Positions 1 through 12,323 are shown, counted from the stretch's first letter. The stretch is DNA of 64,000 nucleotides from Hexactinellida sp. DTS-2022 (GCA_028753945.1 JAPNXP010000002.1:3286001-3350000); one strand, 5' to 3'. Notes: generated by a model from the sequence alone, not told the origin. Numbers and translations: made by a program.

Positions 1-539
1 TTCTCTGCCATGTGTTTTTCTTTATAACCTACCCTACTAAACTAGTTATACACTTAACTTCTGCACTGAAATTAATGGACAATAAAATAATCAATAACCC
101 TGGCGAGTGAGTGAATGGATAGTAATATTGTATTACAACTAATTGTATTACAATAATAGAAAAAGCTATTAAGATTTCCATCCGCTCTCTATCTCTCTAC
201 TGTATTTTTGTGAAAGATAGAGAACTCATGTTATCCATAATCATTCCATAGTGCGCAGCCTTTAGTTAATTGCACGAGTTAATTCGACATCAAATCTATT
301 TTGCATGAATTTCGACATCATTGCGAATAATTAATTTAAATATATAATTTTTCGGCGGTGTACGAATACTTTTGGAAGGGCACTATATAGTTCGGATAAT
401 AGAGATTGCACACATTTGAAAAAAAAAGCTCAAGAAAGCATGAGAGTATTTAGATTTTGAACGAGAGTATTTGGTTTGAACAATAATAGGACAGTAAAGT
501 AGCGGTATCCATAAAGAATATGTGCACCCCATCCTTGTG
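1..539. other. AT-rich non-coding sequence
   Basis: No supported gene, repeat or RNA was recognised here. The short open frames have low-complexity translations and no domain that I recognise. Confidence 0.5.
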
Positions 540-726
540 CTGGATGCGCCCTTGCAGCAGGCCCTAACTATGTATTTTAGCAGGGTACGCAGAGTTGAAA
601 TACTGAGGCGGTGGGGGCCCAACCTTTGTGCGACAACCGGGGCCTCAGCCGCGCTAACCGGGGCCTGAGCTGCGCTAACTGGGGCCTGGCCCCGGCTGGC
701 CCCCCCCCCCTGGCTACGCCACTGCT
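540..726. repeat. GC-rich repeat end, hAT-like
   Basis: A GC-rich island in AT-rich DNA. It ends rightward in 'ctggctacgccactg', the inverted form of a CAGTGGCGTAGCC-type terminus common among hAT-like elements. Inside, the phrase 'ggggcctgagctgcgctaac' recurs with small changes about three times. No clear left terminus or target duplication was found, so this is probably a fragment. Confidence 0.35.
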
Positions 727-758
727 GAACACCCCAAAGAATCTTTCTTGTAAAGGTG

Positions 759-999
759 AAAACATTAGTTTATATAGACTGTACAGGGAATCCCTGTATA
801 CTCGAATAGGAACAGAGTATTTACACAAAAAGAAAGCTGTATTTAGATGGTGTAGACATGTTTAGGTATTGTTAATAGACTCACAATCAATAATTTTTCC
901 CTAGCTAAAAATCCCAGTACAAATTTAAAAATCCCTGTACGGTGAGCCTAAATGGTCAAAATCCCTGTACTATACAGGGAAACCCTGTACGGTTGGCAG
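759..999 (+). repeat. Interspersed 'tccctgtac' repeat, copy 1
   Basis: A ~240-bp repeat starting near 'aaaacattagtttatata' and ending near 'ttggcag'. It contains several direct and inverted copies of 'tccctgtac', including near-palindromes of the form gtacaggga/tccctgtac. A closely similar copy lies inside the NLR pseudogene at 61088-61354. It has no coding capacity. The class is uncertain; it is probably a short non-autonomous DNA element. Confidence 0.7.
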
Positions 1000-1798
1000 T
1001 ATGGGATAGCTTCAAACGGACGCAATAGCTAATTGGATATGCTGATATTGAAACTGGCTATTATACATTTCTAAATAATTTAATTTTTGGTTTAGAATTG
1101 AATAAGCAACCCCGCTCGTAGGGCAGTGTAATTCACCGTGAAGTCATAGACACCGAAGGGCCCGTGGTATAAAACTCATTAATATTGTTGAAATAAAGAT
1201 AAGTAATACAACAGATAAATGAAATTTACCTAAGATACATTTATTTTCGAATAGCGATGTTTCCTCGAATATTAGGACAAAATAGTCCGATGAACAAAAT
1301 AATTCGATGACAAAATAATCCAATTTCGACTGTATTTGAAATTTGCATGTATTTATAGAGTCCAAACGTAGGCTGAGGGAATTCACTTAATTGATTTTCA
1401 TCCAATTAAATGGCAATATGCAATTCTATAATGCACACTTAGCAACTGATAGATACACTAAAATCAAATCATACTATTGAATGCTAGCTCAGAACTGATT
1501 GAGGAATTACAAGAACTACAGATTTGAAATTTGGCAGGTGTGGGCAATATTGTATTTAAGAAACATGTTTACATCGAAGAAAGCTATTCGCATCTTCCTT
1601 GACACAAGGTGGCAAATTGATTGACAAATAATATTCTAGTGTTGTCTATGTATGGATTAGAAGACATTCAATTGTCTCTATCAGTCGTTAAGTGTGCATT
1701 AAAGCATAGGCGCCATGTTTTCTGTATTCATTCAAAAGCTGGGGCAGGGGGTCATTTCCAAACCATTAAATACTTCTTGCCTTATTTCGACTATTGAC
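1000..1798. other. Non-coding, nothing recognised
   Basis: AT-rich sequence with no supported gene and no clear element ends. Confidence 0.4.
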
Positions 1799-2400
1799 CA
1801 GAAATGACGTGTTCAGCATACTTGTTTACCTATAATACTCGTTGAAAGCTAACTTCTAGGTTGTTTGGAATTTTCATTAATTTGGTAACTATTTTGTGTA
1901 AACAACAACAACAAATATTCATATTAGAAAATTTTAACCGCGAAAATCATGTTCAGCATTCTTGTTTACCTATAATACTCGTTGAAAGCTAACTTCTAGG
2001 TTGATTTTGAATTTTCATTAATTTGTTTACCTATTTGTGTAAACAACAGCAACAAATATTCATATTATAAATTTATAAACGCGAAATTCGAAATCAGCAT
2101 ACTTGTTTACCTATAATACCCGTTGAAAGCTAACTTCTAGGTTGATTTTGAATTTTAATTAATTTGTTAACCTTTTTGTGTAAACAACAACAATTATTCA
2201 TATTATAAATTTATAAACGCGAAATTCGTGTTCAGCATACTTGTTTACCTATTATAACATTTGTATACCCATTATAACATTCGAAAGTTAGTTTTTATCT
2301 CATATATAAATGCGGTTTCTATTCCCCCATCACTTTAATACAATCCGGACAAACAAACAAACAAACACACACACAGCAATCGAGATTTAATAATATAGAT
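1799..2400 (-). mobile_element. Helitron/Helentron-like non-autonomous element with internal tandem repeats
   Basis: A minus-oriented copy. Its 5' end at about 2400 reads 'tattaaatctcgattg' on the minus strand, followed by a GTTT/GT microsatellite and 'tccggattgtattaaagtga'. Then come about three to four ~140-bp monomers, each with 'gttgttgtttacacaaa' and a 'ttagctttcaacggg' segment. The same architecture recurs at 10612-11465. A 5' end, internal tandem repeats and hairpin-rich 3' ends elsewhere suggest a DINE/HINE-type Helentron relative. That class is inference. Confidence 0.55.
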
Positions 2401-2461
2401 ATTTTCGTCACTCTTCAGAGCCTAATCCATCAATTTGGTGGGAAATGGTACCTCTATTATA

Positions 2462-3005
2462 AACACACATCTATTCTATTGATGTTAGTTTGTTTATGTG
2501 TACGTTTGGCCAGATTTTGTTTAAGTGATGCTGGAATAGAAATCGCATTTATATATAACATTTGAAAAATGTTATAATAGGTAGACAATTATGCTGTTGG
2601 CGAAATTCCCTTTTTCATATTCTCATATGATTTTTTTTTTTTTGTACACAAATAGGTAAACAAATTAATGATGATCAAAATTAAACTATAAGTTAGCTTT
2701 CAAACGGTATTATTAGTAAACAATGATGCTGAACACCAATTTCGCATTTGACATTTTTAATATTAATATATATTATATTGTTGTTCTTGTGGTTACACAA
2801 ATTTGTAAACTAATTAATGAAAGTTCAAAATCAACTTATAAATTAGCTTTCAACGGAAATTATAATATAATTAATGGTAAACAAATTAATATTATGAAAA
2901 ATTGCAGAAATGGTGAGAATTAAGGCCGAAAATCGGATGTTAACTTGAAGTACGTTGCACCGATCCGTCCCAAAGAGACCGAGACCGAGGAACTCGTTTA
3001 GTATA
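2462..3005 (+). mobile_element. Diverged copy of the tandem-repeat Helentron-like family
   Basis: A plus-oriented, more diverged copy with the same order: a 'ttaagtgatgctggaataga' block, monomer remnants with 'gttagctttcaaacgg', then the 3' end 'ccgagaccgaggaactcg' at about 2977-2995. It sits head to head with the minus-oriented copy at 1799-2400. It has no coding capacity. Confidence 0.5.
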
Positions 3006-3514
3006 CTATACAAGTACATAAATCTCCAAAATTAATGACACAAAAAGAAAATTTTTGCCAATTTGTATTGTGGCCGGCACAGTTGTGGGCTATAGAAAAT
3101 TGGCCTAGAGATTCAAAAAGGTTCCGGAACACTAAATTAATCAATTCAAAATAAATGTATTTACTGTGATGTAGTTTTCTCGCCATTTCACAAAATAGTG
3201 CAAATATAATGTAAATATGTTAAATTATTTAGTGTTGAAAAGATTCCTTCACAATATATTTACATCTAAAAATGCTTACCTGTGATATGAAATTGAAAAG
3301 CTCTTCATCACTGCAGATATTTCCCAAAATTCGCTTGGAATAGAAAAATAATCCAATCCAAAGAAGGCTCGTTTCCAAATGCTGTTTGGTATGGATAGGT
3401 GTTAAATGTTGTATGATAGTTTGTGTTATATTTAATTTCACCCACATTAAATATTTTACACAACATTGTTCATTGTTATCTAACATCATTGCATATAATG
3501 CATCCTTCACTTCT

Positions 3515-5245
3515 CGTTCCAGAGAAATGGAAGTAAATAAGGAGATGCATAGTGAATACCGTGGACAATATGCTGCATATCTCGGACAATAAGAAAGAAA
3601 ATAATCCAAATTTAAACTTTCAAATCAACGAAAACGGGAAACGATCTGACAAATGAAAGTGGATACAGGGACAAATTTGAATTTTTGTGAGAAAACACCT
3701 GATATCGTCTCGTAAATGTAGGCGCACCGTTAGTCCATACTCCCACACCAAATCTCCAACATAAACTGTATTGATCAACGATATAATTTTTCAAAATTGA
3801 AAAAGATCTCAGAAATGGAAGTAGATAAGGAGATGCATAGTGAATAGCGTGGACAATATGCTGCAACATCTCGGACAAAAAGAAAGAAAGAAAATAAGTT
3901 TAATTACAACTTTCAAATCAACGATGATGGGAAACGATCTGACAAATGAAAGTCGATATAGGGACAAATATATATTTTTGTGAGAACCACCTAATATCGT
4001 CTCGTCAATGTAGGCGCACAGTTTGTCCATACTCCTACACAAAATCTCCTACATATTCCTTATTGATCAACGATGTAATTATTGATGATGGAACAGGATC
4101 TAAGTAATGGAAGTAGATAAGGAGGGAATAGTGAATAACTTGGACAACATGCTGCAACATCTCAGAAAAAAGAAAGAAAATTAGCCAAATTTTGACTTTC
4201 AAATCAACGATGATGGGACACGATCTGACAAATGAAAGTGAATATGGTGAGAATTTTAAATTTTTGTGAGAACCATCTAATATCGTCTCGTCAATGTAGG
4301 CGCACCGTTTGTCCATACTCCTACACAAAATTTCAAATATAATCCTTATTGATCAACGATGTAATTATTCACAATGTAAATGATTTGAAAAATGGAATTT
4401 GATAAGGAGATGCATAGTGAATCACGTGGACAATATGCTGCAACATCTCAAAAAAAATAAAGAAATTAATACAAATTTTGAATTCAAATCAACGATAACG
4501 GGCACGATCTGACAAATGAAAGTGGATATTGGGACAAATTTAAGTTTTTGTGAGAACCACCAAATATCGTCTCGTTAATGTCGGCGCACCGTCAGTCCAA
4601 ACTCCTATACAAAATCTCCAACATAATCCTGATTGATCAACTATTTAATTATATATAATGGAACAAGTTCTGAGAAATGGAAGTAGATAAGGAGATGCAT
4701 TGTGAATACCGTGGACAATATGCTGCAACATCTCGGATAAAAAGAAAGAAAGAAAATAAGCCAAATTTTAACTTTCAAATCAACGATGATGGGACACGAT
4801 CTGACAAATGAAAGTGGATATGGGGACAAATTTTAATTTTTGTAGAAAACTCCAAATTACTTCTCGTCAATGTAGGGGCACCGTTGGTCCATACTCCTAC
4901 ACAAAATTTCCAACATAATCCTTATGAATCAACGATTTAATTATATATAATGGAACAAGTTCTGAGAAATGGAAGTAGATAAGGAGATGCATAGTGCATA
5001 CCGTGGACAATATGCTGCACCATCTCGGATAAATAGAGAGAAAATATGCCATACTTTACTTTCAAATCAACGATTACGGGACACGATCTGACAAATGAAA
5101 GTGGATAAAGAGACAAATTTTGGAAAAGTTTCCAAGATAGTGCGAGGATTCTGACACTGAAATGGAAAAAAGCCAAAATTTGACATCTAAAGCAACGAAA
5201 ATAAGACTTCATCTGACAAATGTAATGGATAAAGTGACAATAATT
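3515..5245. repeat. Satellite array, ~290-bp unit, about 6 copies
   Basis: The phrase 'tttcaaatcaacg' recurs near 3617, 3908, 4195, 4482, 4775 and 5073, a period of about 287-298 bp. Each unit also carries 'acgatctgacaaatgaaag', 'tatcgtctcgtcaatgtagg' and 'aggagatgcatagtgaata'. Minus-strand open frames of about 60-97 residues look alike only because the DNA repeats. Frame length and reading differ between units, so I do not call them genes. Confidence 0.85.
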
Positions 5246-6087
5246 GAGTATTGAGGTTCAAATCTTGAATATATATAGGCCATTAGTAACAACAATTCCT
5301 GACTCATTAAAAAATGCATTTAATGGCCATAAGCAGCAAAGATTCTAAACTAATTCAAATAAGTTTATACAGGGCATTAGCTGCAGCCATAGATGCATAA
5401 ATTACTAACTCATTCAACTATGTATTAACCGGCCATTAGCTGCAGCAATTCATAACTCGTTTAAATATGTATATACAGGCCATTAGCTGCAGCAATTCAT
5501 AACTCATTCAAATATGTATACACCGACCATTTGCTGCAGAAATTCATAACTCATTAAAAAATGTAAATAGAGACCATTAGCTGCAGCAATTCAGGACTCA
5601 TACAAATATGTATGTAAATACCATTACCTGCAGCAATTCATAACTCATTCAAATATGTGATACAGGCGATAAGGAGTAGCATTTCATAACTAATTCAAAT
5701 AGGAATATACGGGCCTTTAGCTGGAGCATTTCATAACTCAATCAAATATGTATATTCTGGACATTAGCTGCTGCCATTCATAACTCATTCAAATATGTAT
5801 ATACAAGCCATTAGCTGCAGCATTTCATAACACATTCAAATATGTATATACAGGGAATTAGCTGCGGCCATTAGCTATAGTCATTCATAATTAATTCAAA
5901 TATGTATATACAGGCCATTAGCTGCAGCAATTCATAACTTATTCAAATATGTATATACAGATTATTGGCTGCAGCAATTTAAAACTCATCCAAATATGTA
6001 TACACATGCCATATGTTGCAGCAATTTATAACTCATTCAAATATGTTTATACAGGGCATTAGCTGCAGCCATTAGCTGCATAAATTA

Positions 6088-6505
6088 CACAATGTGACAA
6101 AAGATTTTTCCTGGCTATCAGTAGAAATATCTTAATTCCTTATACTCTAAAAGGATAGAATCTTGAGATAACAACATCAGGACTTTGATTTTACTCAATG
6201 AAACAAATTTCTTAATTTACAAATCTACAATAAAAAATCACTGGTATTATCAACTTTTTTTCCCATTAATTAGAAATATCATAGTGCAACATGAATATAA
6301 TGTCTCTGTACTAAAGCAATTCAAAAGTATAACAGCTGCATCAAAACTGAGACATTTCGGTAAATTTATTAATCTCATTGTCAACATGACAAAAGCAAAG
6401 TTAGAAGAGCAGAAAAGTAGTTTTGAATGCTTTACATGTGTAAGGAATTAGGAAATATCACTTGCAACCCAGGAACGAATTTTTTTAATATTTTGTCACA
6501 TTGTG
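6088..6505. mobile_element. 418-bp element in the minisatellite, TTA target duplication
   Basis: The ends are inverted repeats (CACAATGTGACAAAA on the left, its complement on the right), flanked by TTA at 6085-6087 and 6506-6508. Minisatellite resumes on both sides, which fixes the borders. A 3-bp TWA-type duplication fits PIF/Harbinger or a CACTA relative; the family is unresolved. The 88-residue open frame at 6185-6451 matches nothing I know and is probably chance. Confidence 0.75.
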
Positions 6506-6920
6506 TTATTAACTCATTCAACTATGTATTTACCGGCCATTAGCTGCAGCAATTCATAACTCGTTTAAATATGCATATACAGGCCATTAGCTGCAGCAAT
6601 TCATTACTCATTCAAATATGTATACACATGCCATATGTTGCATCAATTTATAACTTATTCAAATATGTTTATACAGGGCATTATCTGCAGCCATTAGCTG
6701 CATAAATTACTAACTCATTAAACTATGTATTTACCGGCCATTAGCTGCAGCAATTCAGAACTCGTTTAAATATGTATATACAGACCATTAGCTGCATCAA
6801 TTCATAACTAATTCAAATAAGTATTTACCGGCCATTAGCTGCAGCAATTCATGACTCGTTTAAATATGTATATACAGGCCATTAGCTGCATCAATTCATA
6901 ACTCATTCAAATATGTAAAT

Positions 6921-7644
6921 CAGTAATTCCTCGTTTCACGCGGTTTTTTTACGCTTTTTCGTTTTACGCGGAACAATTTTTTATGACCCAAATTTTTTAC
7001 GCGATCCTCAACTCGTTTTACGCGGTTTATCTATGATTTTCATACAATTAATTCTCTTTTTTATGGATATTTTCGATAATTTTTAAGATTAGTGGTAACA
7101 AAGCGGTTCTACATTTCCAAAAAACAAAAATGATGATTTACAGATAGTAAATAGTTAGGGATATGTATTTATCGTATAGTAAGTTCATCCAAATATATTA
7201 TTGGTCAAATTAATACATATTTGCTTCACTATTCACACTAGAGATACCCGGTTGTGGGAGGTACCCGAAGGTGTAGGGTTGCGGTATGAAGGGAATTTTA
7301 ATTCCCTTCACAACACAATTCCCTTTCTGTGGGAATTCCCAAGTATTCTCACAAGTTGGTTTCTATCAGGATTTCATAGGTTAAAATAATTTCCATTCAA
7401 AACGATATTGGAAATCATATGGGAATTCCCATGGGATTAACATACACACGGAAACCTTGGCTATCTGAGAGTTCCGGAAGTTGGATTTTTTAGTGTTTAA
7501 ACACTAGGTATTTAAAATTTTATTCGATGTTTATAATATTTGGAAACGCATCTATTGGTTTAATATGTGGTACTATGAGAAAGAACAGTTTTTTACGCGG
7601 GCTTTTCAAGGAACGCATCTACCGCGTAAAAAGATGGATACCTG
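6921..7644. mobile_element. 724-bp pogo/Tigger-type element in the minisatellite
   Basis: It starts CAGTAATTCCTCGTTTCACG and ends with the inverted form ...GGATACCTG. Several 'tttttacgcgg' and 'ttttacgcgg' motifs lie subterminally at both ends. Array units flank it directly, so the borders are firm. The right flank is TA; the left flank looks mutated from TA. The CAG...CTG termini and likely TA target fit pogo/Tigger-like non-autonomous elements. No transposase frame is present. Confidence 0.7.
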
Positions 7645-9862
7645 TACAAGCCATTAGCTGCAGCAATCATAACTCATTCAAATATGAATATACGGGCCTT
7701 TAGCTGGAGCATTTTATAACTCATTCAAATAAGTATATTTTGGACATTAGTTGCTGCCATTCATAATTCATTCAAATATGTTATACAGGCCATTAGCTGC
7801 AGCAATTCATAACTCATTTAAATATTTATATACAGACCATTACCTGCAGGCATTGATAACTCATTCAAATTTTTATACACAGTCCATTACCTACAGGCAT
7901 TCATAACTCATTCAAATATGGATATACAAGCCATTAGCTGTAGCATTTCATAACTCATTCAAAAATGTATTTACCGGCCATAAGCAGCAAAGATTCATAA
8001 CTCATTCAAATATGTATATACAGGCCATATGTTGCAGCAATTTATAACTCATTAAAATATGTATATACAGACCATTAGCTGTAGCAATTCAGGAATCATA
8101 CAAATATGTATGTACAGACCATTAGCTGTAGCAATTCATGACTCATTCAAATATGTGTATACAGGCATTAGTGCAACAATTCATAACTTATTCAAATATG
8201 TATATACAGCTTATAGGTTGCTGCAACTCATAACTCATTCAAATATGTATATACAGGCTATTAGCAGCAGAAATTCATAACTCATTCAAATATGTATCTA
8301 CAAGCCATTAGCTACAGCATTTCATAACTCATTCAAATATGTATATATATATAGGCCATTCGTAACAGCAATTCCTTACTCATTAAAAAATGCATTTACC
8401 GGCCATAAGCAGCAAAGATTTCATAACTCATTCAAATATGTACATACAGGCAATAAGCAGCAGCAATTCATAACTAATTCAAAAATATATTTACCGTCCA
8501 TAAGCAGCAAAGATTCATAACTCATTCAAATATGTATATACAGGCCATTACCTGCAGCAATTCATAATTCATTCAAATATGTTATACAGGCCATTAGCTG
8601 CAGCAATTCATAACTCATTCAAATATATCATACAGTCCATTACCTGCAGCCATTTATAACTCATTCAAATATGTATATACAGGCCATAGGCAGCAGAAAT
8701 TCATAAATAATTCAAAAATTTATTTACCGGCAATAAGTAGCAAAGATTCATAACTCATTCAAATACGTATATACAAGCCATTAGCTGCAGCATTTCATAA
8801 CACATTCAAATATGTATATATAGGGCATTAGCTGCGGCCATTAGCAGTAGCCATTCATAATTCATTCAAATATGTATATACAGTCCATTAGCAACAGCAA
8901 TTCATAACTTATTCAAATATGTATATAGAGATTATAGGCTGCTGCAATTCATAACTCATTCAAATATGGATATACAGGCTATTTGCAGCAGAAAATCATA
9001 ACTCATTCAAATATGTATATACAAGCCATTAGCTGCAGCATTCATAACTCATTCAAATATGTATATACAGGCGATAGGCAGTAGCATTTCATAATTCATT
9101 CAAACATGAATACACGGGTCTTTAGCTGGAGCATTTCATAACTCATTCAAAGATGTATATTCTGGACATTAACTGCTGCCATTCATAATTCATTCAAATA
9201 TGTATATACAGGCCATTAGCTGCAGCAATTCATAACTCATTTGAATATGTATATACAGGCCATTATAATGGCCTGTATATAGATATTCGAATGAGTTTGC
9301 TTGCTTGCTGCAGCTAATGCATTAGCTGCAGCAATTCATAACTCATTCAAATATGTATATTCAGGCCATTAGCTACAGCAATTCATATCTAATTCAAATA
9401 TGTATATACAGATTATTAGCTGCAGCAATTCATAATTAATTCAAATATGTATTTACCGGCCATTAGCTGCAGCAATTCATAACTCATTCAAATATGTATA
9501 CACAGACCATTAGCTGCAGAAATTCATTACTCATTAAAATATGTATATAGAGAACATTAGCTGCAGCAATTCAGGACTCATATCAATATGTATGTACAGA
9601 CCATTAGCTGCAGCAATTCATAACTCATTCAAATATGTGTATACAGGCATTAGCTCAGCAATTCATAACTCATTCAAATATGTATATATATAGGCCATTA
9701 GTAACATCAATTCATGACTCATTCAAATATGTGTATATACAGGGCATTAGCAGCGGCCATTAGCAGTAGCCATTCATAATTCATTCAAATATGTATATAC
9801 CGGCCATTAGCTGCAGCAATTCATAACTCATTCAAATATGTATATACAGTCCATAAGCAGAA

Positions 9863-10331
9863 TCAACTATCAAATTCCCCGGTCTGTGTGGATAAAAGCT
9901 ACTGTGCAGCTGCTAATACATTCGGAGGCCGAATTGTTTCATATAAATATGGTTTCTTGTTGGACATTTTGCGGAATAAATTGAATATTTTGAGACTGCT
10001 CGAATGTCATCGGTTACTTATTTACAGTCTGCTCCATATCAATGGGGACATTCACTTTCATACTATGTAAACCATGCTGTCTCTCTCTGCCTAGAGATCG
10101 TATATTCATAAATCATGCCTGGGAGAAATTAGTCTTTGCTCAACAGTAGTAAGATTCAGAATTGGGAAGGAATCTCTTTAAAGTTCATGCCACGACAGAG
10201 AGCTATCTTTGGTGTTTTGCCAGCTTTAATATTCATATTGCAATCTTTGCAGATGTATTGTGGCCTATTTGATTGCATACTGAACGCCTACGAGATTAAG
10301 TCAATAAAGAATATGTCTATTAATACCCAAA
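9863..10331. other. Non-coding, nothing recognised
   Basis: Unique-looking sequence right of the minisatellite. Two open frames of 60 and 86 codons (9888-10070 and 10136-10396) have no recognisable domain and run into a transposable-element end, so they are not called as genes. Confidence 0.4.
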
Positions 10332-10333
10332 TA

Positions 10334-10516
10334 CAGTCAACTTCCGTTATAACGAAATCCAAGCGACTTGTAACTCTTTCATTCGTTCTAACATGATAAT
10401 TGTTTTAAGCGGAGGAAAATAAAAGCATTTGATACTCTAGGGGAAATTAAAATCTTTGCTGTAAATGGTTATTTATTTCTATATCTAACTTATAACGGTT
10501 ATAACTGAAGTTACTG
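10334..10516. mobile_element. TA-type MITE (CAGTCAACTTCCGTTATAACG ends)
   Basis: Left end CAGTCAACTTCCGTTATAAC, right end the imperfect complement (...cggttataactgaagttactg). TA precedes the left end. The same 'GTTATAACG' terminus occurs at 22667, 26411, 29729, 29875 and 36856, defining a family of pogo/mariner-like MITEs. It is about 183 bp and non-coding. Confidence 0.65.
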
Positions 10517-10539
10517 TGAGTGTAAATTATATAACTTAT

Positions 10540-10612
10540 ATAATAGATATCATATATTCATATATATCATATTATATATATCATATCATATATATCAATA
10601 TCATATACATAT
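10540..10612. repeat. Simple ATATC/AT repeat
   Basis: Low-complexity runs of atatcatat units directly upstream of the Helentron-like copy. Confidence 0.8.
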
Positions 10613-11465
10613 CTATATTATTAAATCTCGATTGTTGTTTGTTTGTGTGTGTGTGTGTGTGTGTTTGTTTGTCCGGATTGTATTAAAGTGATGGGGGAAT
10701 AGAAACCGCATTAATATATGAGATATAAACTAACTGTCAAATGTTATAATTGGTAAACAAATGTTATAATAGGTAAACAAGTATGCTGAACACAAATTTC
10801 GCATTTATAAATTTCTAATATGAATATTTGTTGTTGTTTACACAAAAAGGTAACAAATAATGAAAATTCAAAATCAACCTAGAAGTTAGCTTTCAACGGG
10901 TATTATAGGTAAACAAGTATGCTGAACACGAATTTTGCGTTTTAAAATTTCTAATATTAATATTTGTTGTTGTTGTTTACACAAAATAGGTATCAAATTA
11001 ATGAAAATTCAAAATCAACCTAGAAGTTAGCTTTCAACGGGTATTATAGGTAAACAAGTATCCTGAACACGAATTTTGCGTTTTAAAATTTCTAATATTA
11101 ATATATGTTGTTGTTGTTTACACAAAATAGGTAACAAATTAATGAAAATACAAAATCGACCTAGATATTAGCTTTCAACGGGTATTATAGGTAAACAAGT
11201 ATGCTGAACACGAATTTCGCATTCTAAAGTTCTAATTTGAATCTTTATTGTTGTTGTTTACACAAACAGGTAAACAAATTAATGAAAATTCAAAATAACC
11301 CAGAAGTTTTCTTTCAACGGGTATTACAAGTATATAACTATGACAAATATTACTAACTATGTAATCATTTGTTTAGTGAGGAGTAAGGCCGCTAGGCGGC
11401 CGTTAACTTGAGATGCGTAGCACCGATCTGTCGCAAAGCGACCGAGACCAAAGGGCTCGTATATA
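10612..11465 (+). mobile_element. Helitron/Helentron-like element, fullest copy
   Basis: 5' end 'tattattaaatctcgattg', a GT/GTTT microsatellite and 'ccggattgtattaaagtgat'. Then four ~140-bp monomers, each with 'taggtaaacaagtatgctga' and 'ttagctttcaacgggtatta'. The 3' end at about 11389-11463 packs three short hairpins: gccgc..gcggc, gtcgcaaagcgac, and the gag/ctc arms of 'cgagaccaaagggctcg'. Other copies or pieces lie at 1799-2400, 2462-3005, 12324-12415, 29625-29728 and 51340-51600. It is non-coding, so mobilisation would need a partner in trans. The Helentron assignment is an inference from structure. Confidence 0.6.
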
Positions 11466-11925
11466 TATATATATATTACATACATTAATAAAATATGTAT
11501 GCTACATAGTAATTACAATATTGAATAAGTTGAATAAGTGTAAAACTGTCTAACCCGATACCCGTTTGGATAGGAAAAGGTAGGATTGGAAAATAGTCGG
11601 ATGTATAGTCCGACGCGAATTAGGATAAGGAAAAGTGTACGTTATGCTTAATTACGGATTATAGAGGGTCGGATTATCTGGTTCTACAGTATAAATATCC
11701 ATAAAGGTTGATTTCTAATGTAAGTCACATTTGACGTTAATTAAGTATTAATTTTCAAGATAATTAATGAATAAATTATGTACAAGACAGTGACACTTAT
11801 GTAAGGCAGGATAATTACAAATGATAATTATACTACTTAAAAATTAAACTTTGTCGCTAATTTTTTTCAAACTAATCTATGTGAGGGATATAAAACATAT
11901 AAATATAATCCATCGCAAACAATGT
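11466..11925. other. Non-coding, nothing recognised
   Basis: AT-rich sequence including a short TA run at the start. No gene or element end is supported. Confidence 0.4.
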
Positions 11926-12276
11926 AATATAATACGAAAATACTAATGACGTCCCTGATGGAAAAGCAGACTCAAACCCTAACCCTCCCACCGATACAGG
12001 TCCTAACCTTGGAACCGATATAAACCATAACCCTGGAACCGATACAGGCCATAACCCTACACACAGCTCAAACTCTAAAAAAGGAATAACAGAAATAGAG
12101 GCAGGAGAGGGGGGGGCTACTGTTAACCAACAGTTGGCGTTTAGGATTATGGACGTCTTGGACAAGGTGCTCAAGGTAATTTTCAATATCCATTGTAACT
12201 ATTATGGTACTTCATATTTCTTTTTCACTATTTTTAGCCAAAACAGTTTAAGAAGAAGAAGAAGAAGAAGAGATAG
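11926..12276 (+). pseudogene. Possible 3' exons of an unrecognised gene, repeat-rich
   Basis: On the plus strand a frame from about 11926 to 12177 encodes an Asn/Pro/Thr/Gly-rich stretch. A ~33-bp repeat in it gives PGTDTGxNP-like units, followed by the non-repetitive tail QQLAFRIMDVLDKVLK. It stops at a good donor (AAG|GTAATT at 12177/12178). The first acceptor downstream (TTTTTAG) opens PKQF followed by a lysine run and a stop at about 12274-12276, giving an intron of roughly 60 bp. Upstream the frame meets a stop near 11922 with no obvious acceptor, so only a C-terminal fragment is visible. A minus-strand frame over the same bases looks less gene-like. Function is unknown. Confidence 0.35.
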
Positions 12277-12323
12277 TGTAAATAGTAATAATTAGCATTT
12301 AAATAATCATAAGATTAATAATA

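Larger units (their letters stand above)
5276..9862. repeat. 47-bp minisatellite array, ~4.6 kb
   Basis: Tandem copies of a unit around 'gcagcaattcataactcatt' plus 'caaatatgtatatacaggcc' plus 'attagct', 47 bp in the commonest form. Variants include ggccataagcagc, gatagg and ctggagc subtypes, partly arranged in higher-order blocks. Two elements interrupt the array (6088-6505 and 6921-7644), and one inverted unit lies near 9264-9307. The longest open frame inside (8059-8280) is just the repeat translated. Confidence 0.92.

Noticed and set aside
3612-5212. Several minus-strand frames of 62-97 residues with similar translations (MCRSMDK...LSFVRS...)
   Set aside because: They track the 290-bp satellite unit; frame, start and length vary from unit to unit, with no coding-type substitution pattern evident.
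8059-8280. 73-residue repetitive frame on the plus strand
   Set aside because: It is the 47-bp minisatellite translated through shifted frames; no independent evidence for a gene.
5276-9862. A CRISPR-like array
   Set aside because: Units abut directly with no unique spacers, units vary freely, and the setting is eukaryotic; it is a minisatellite.
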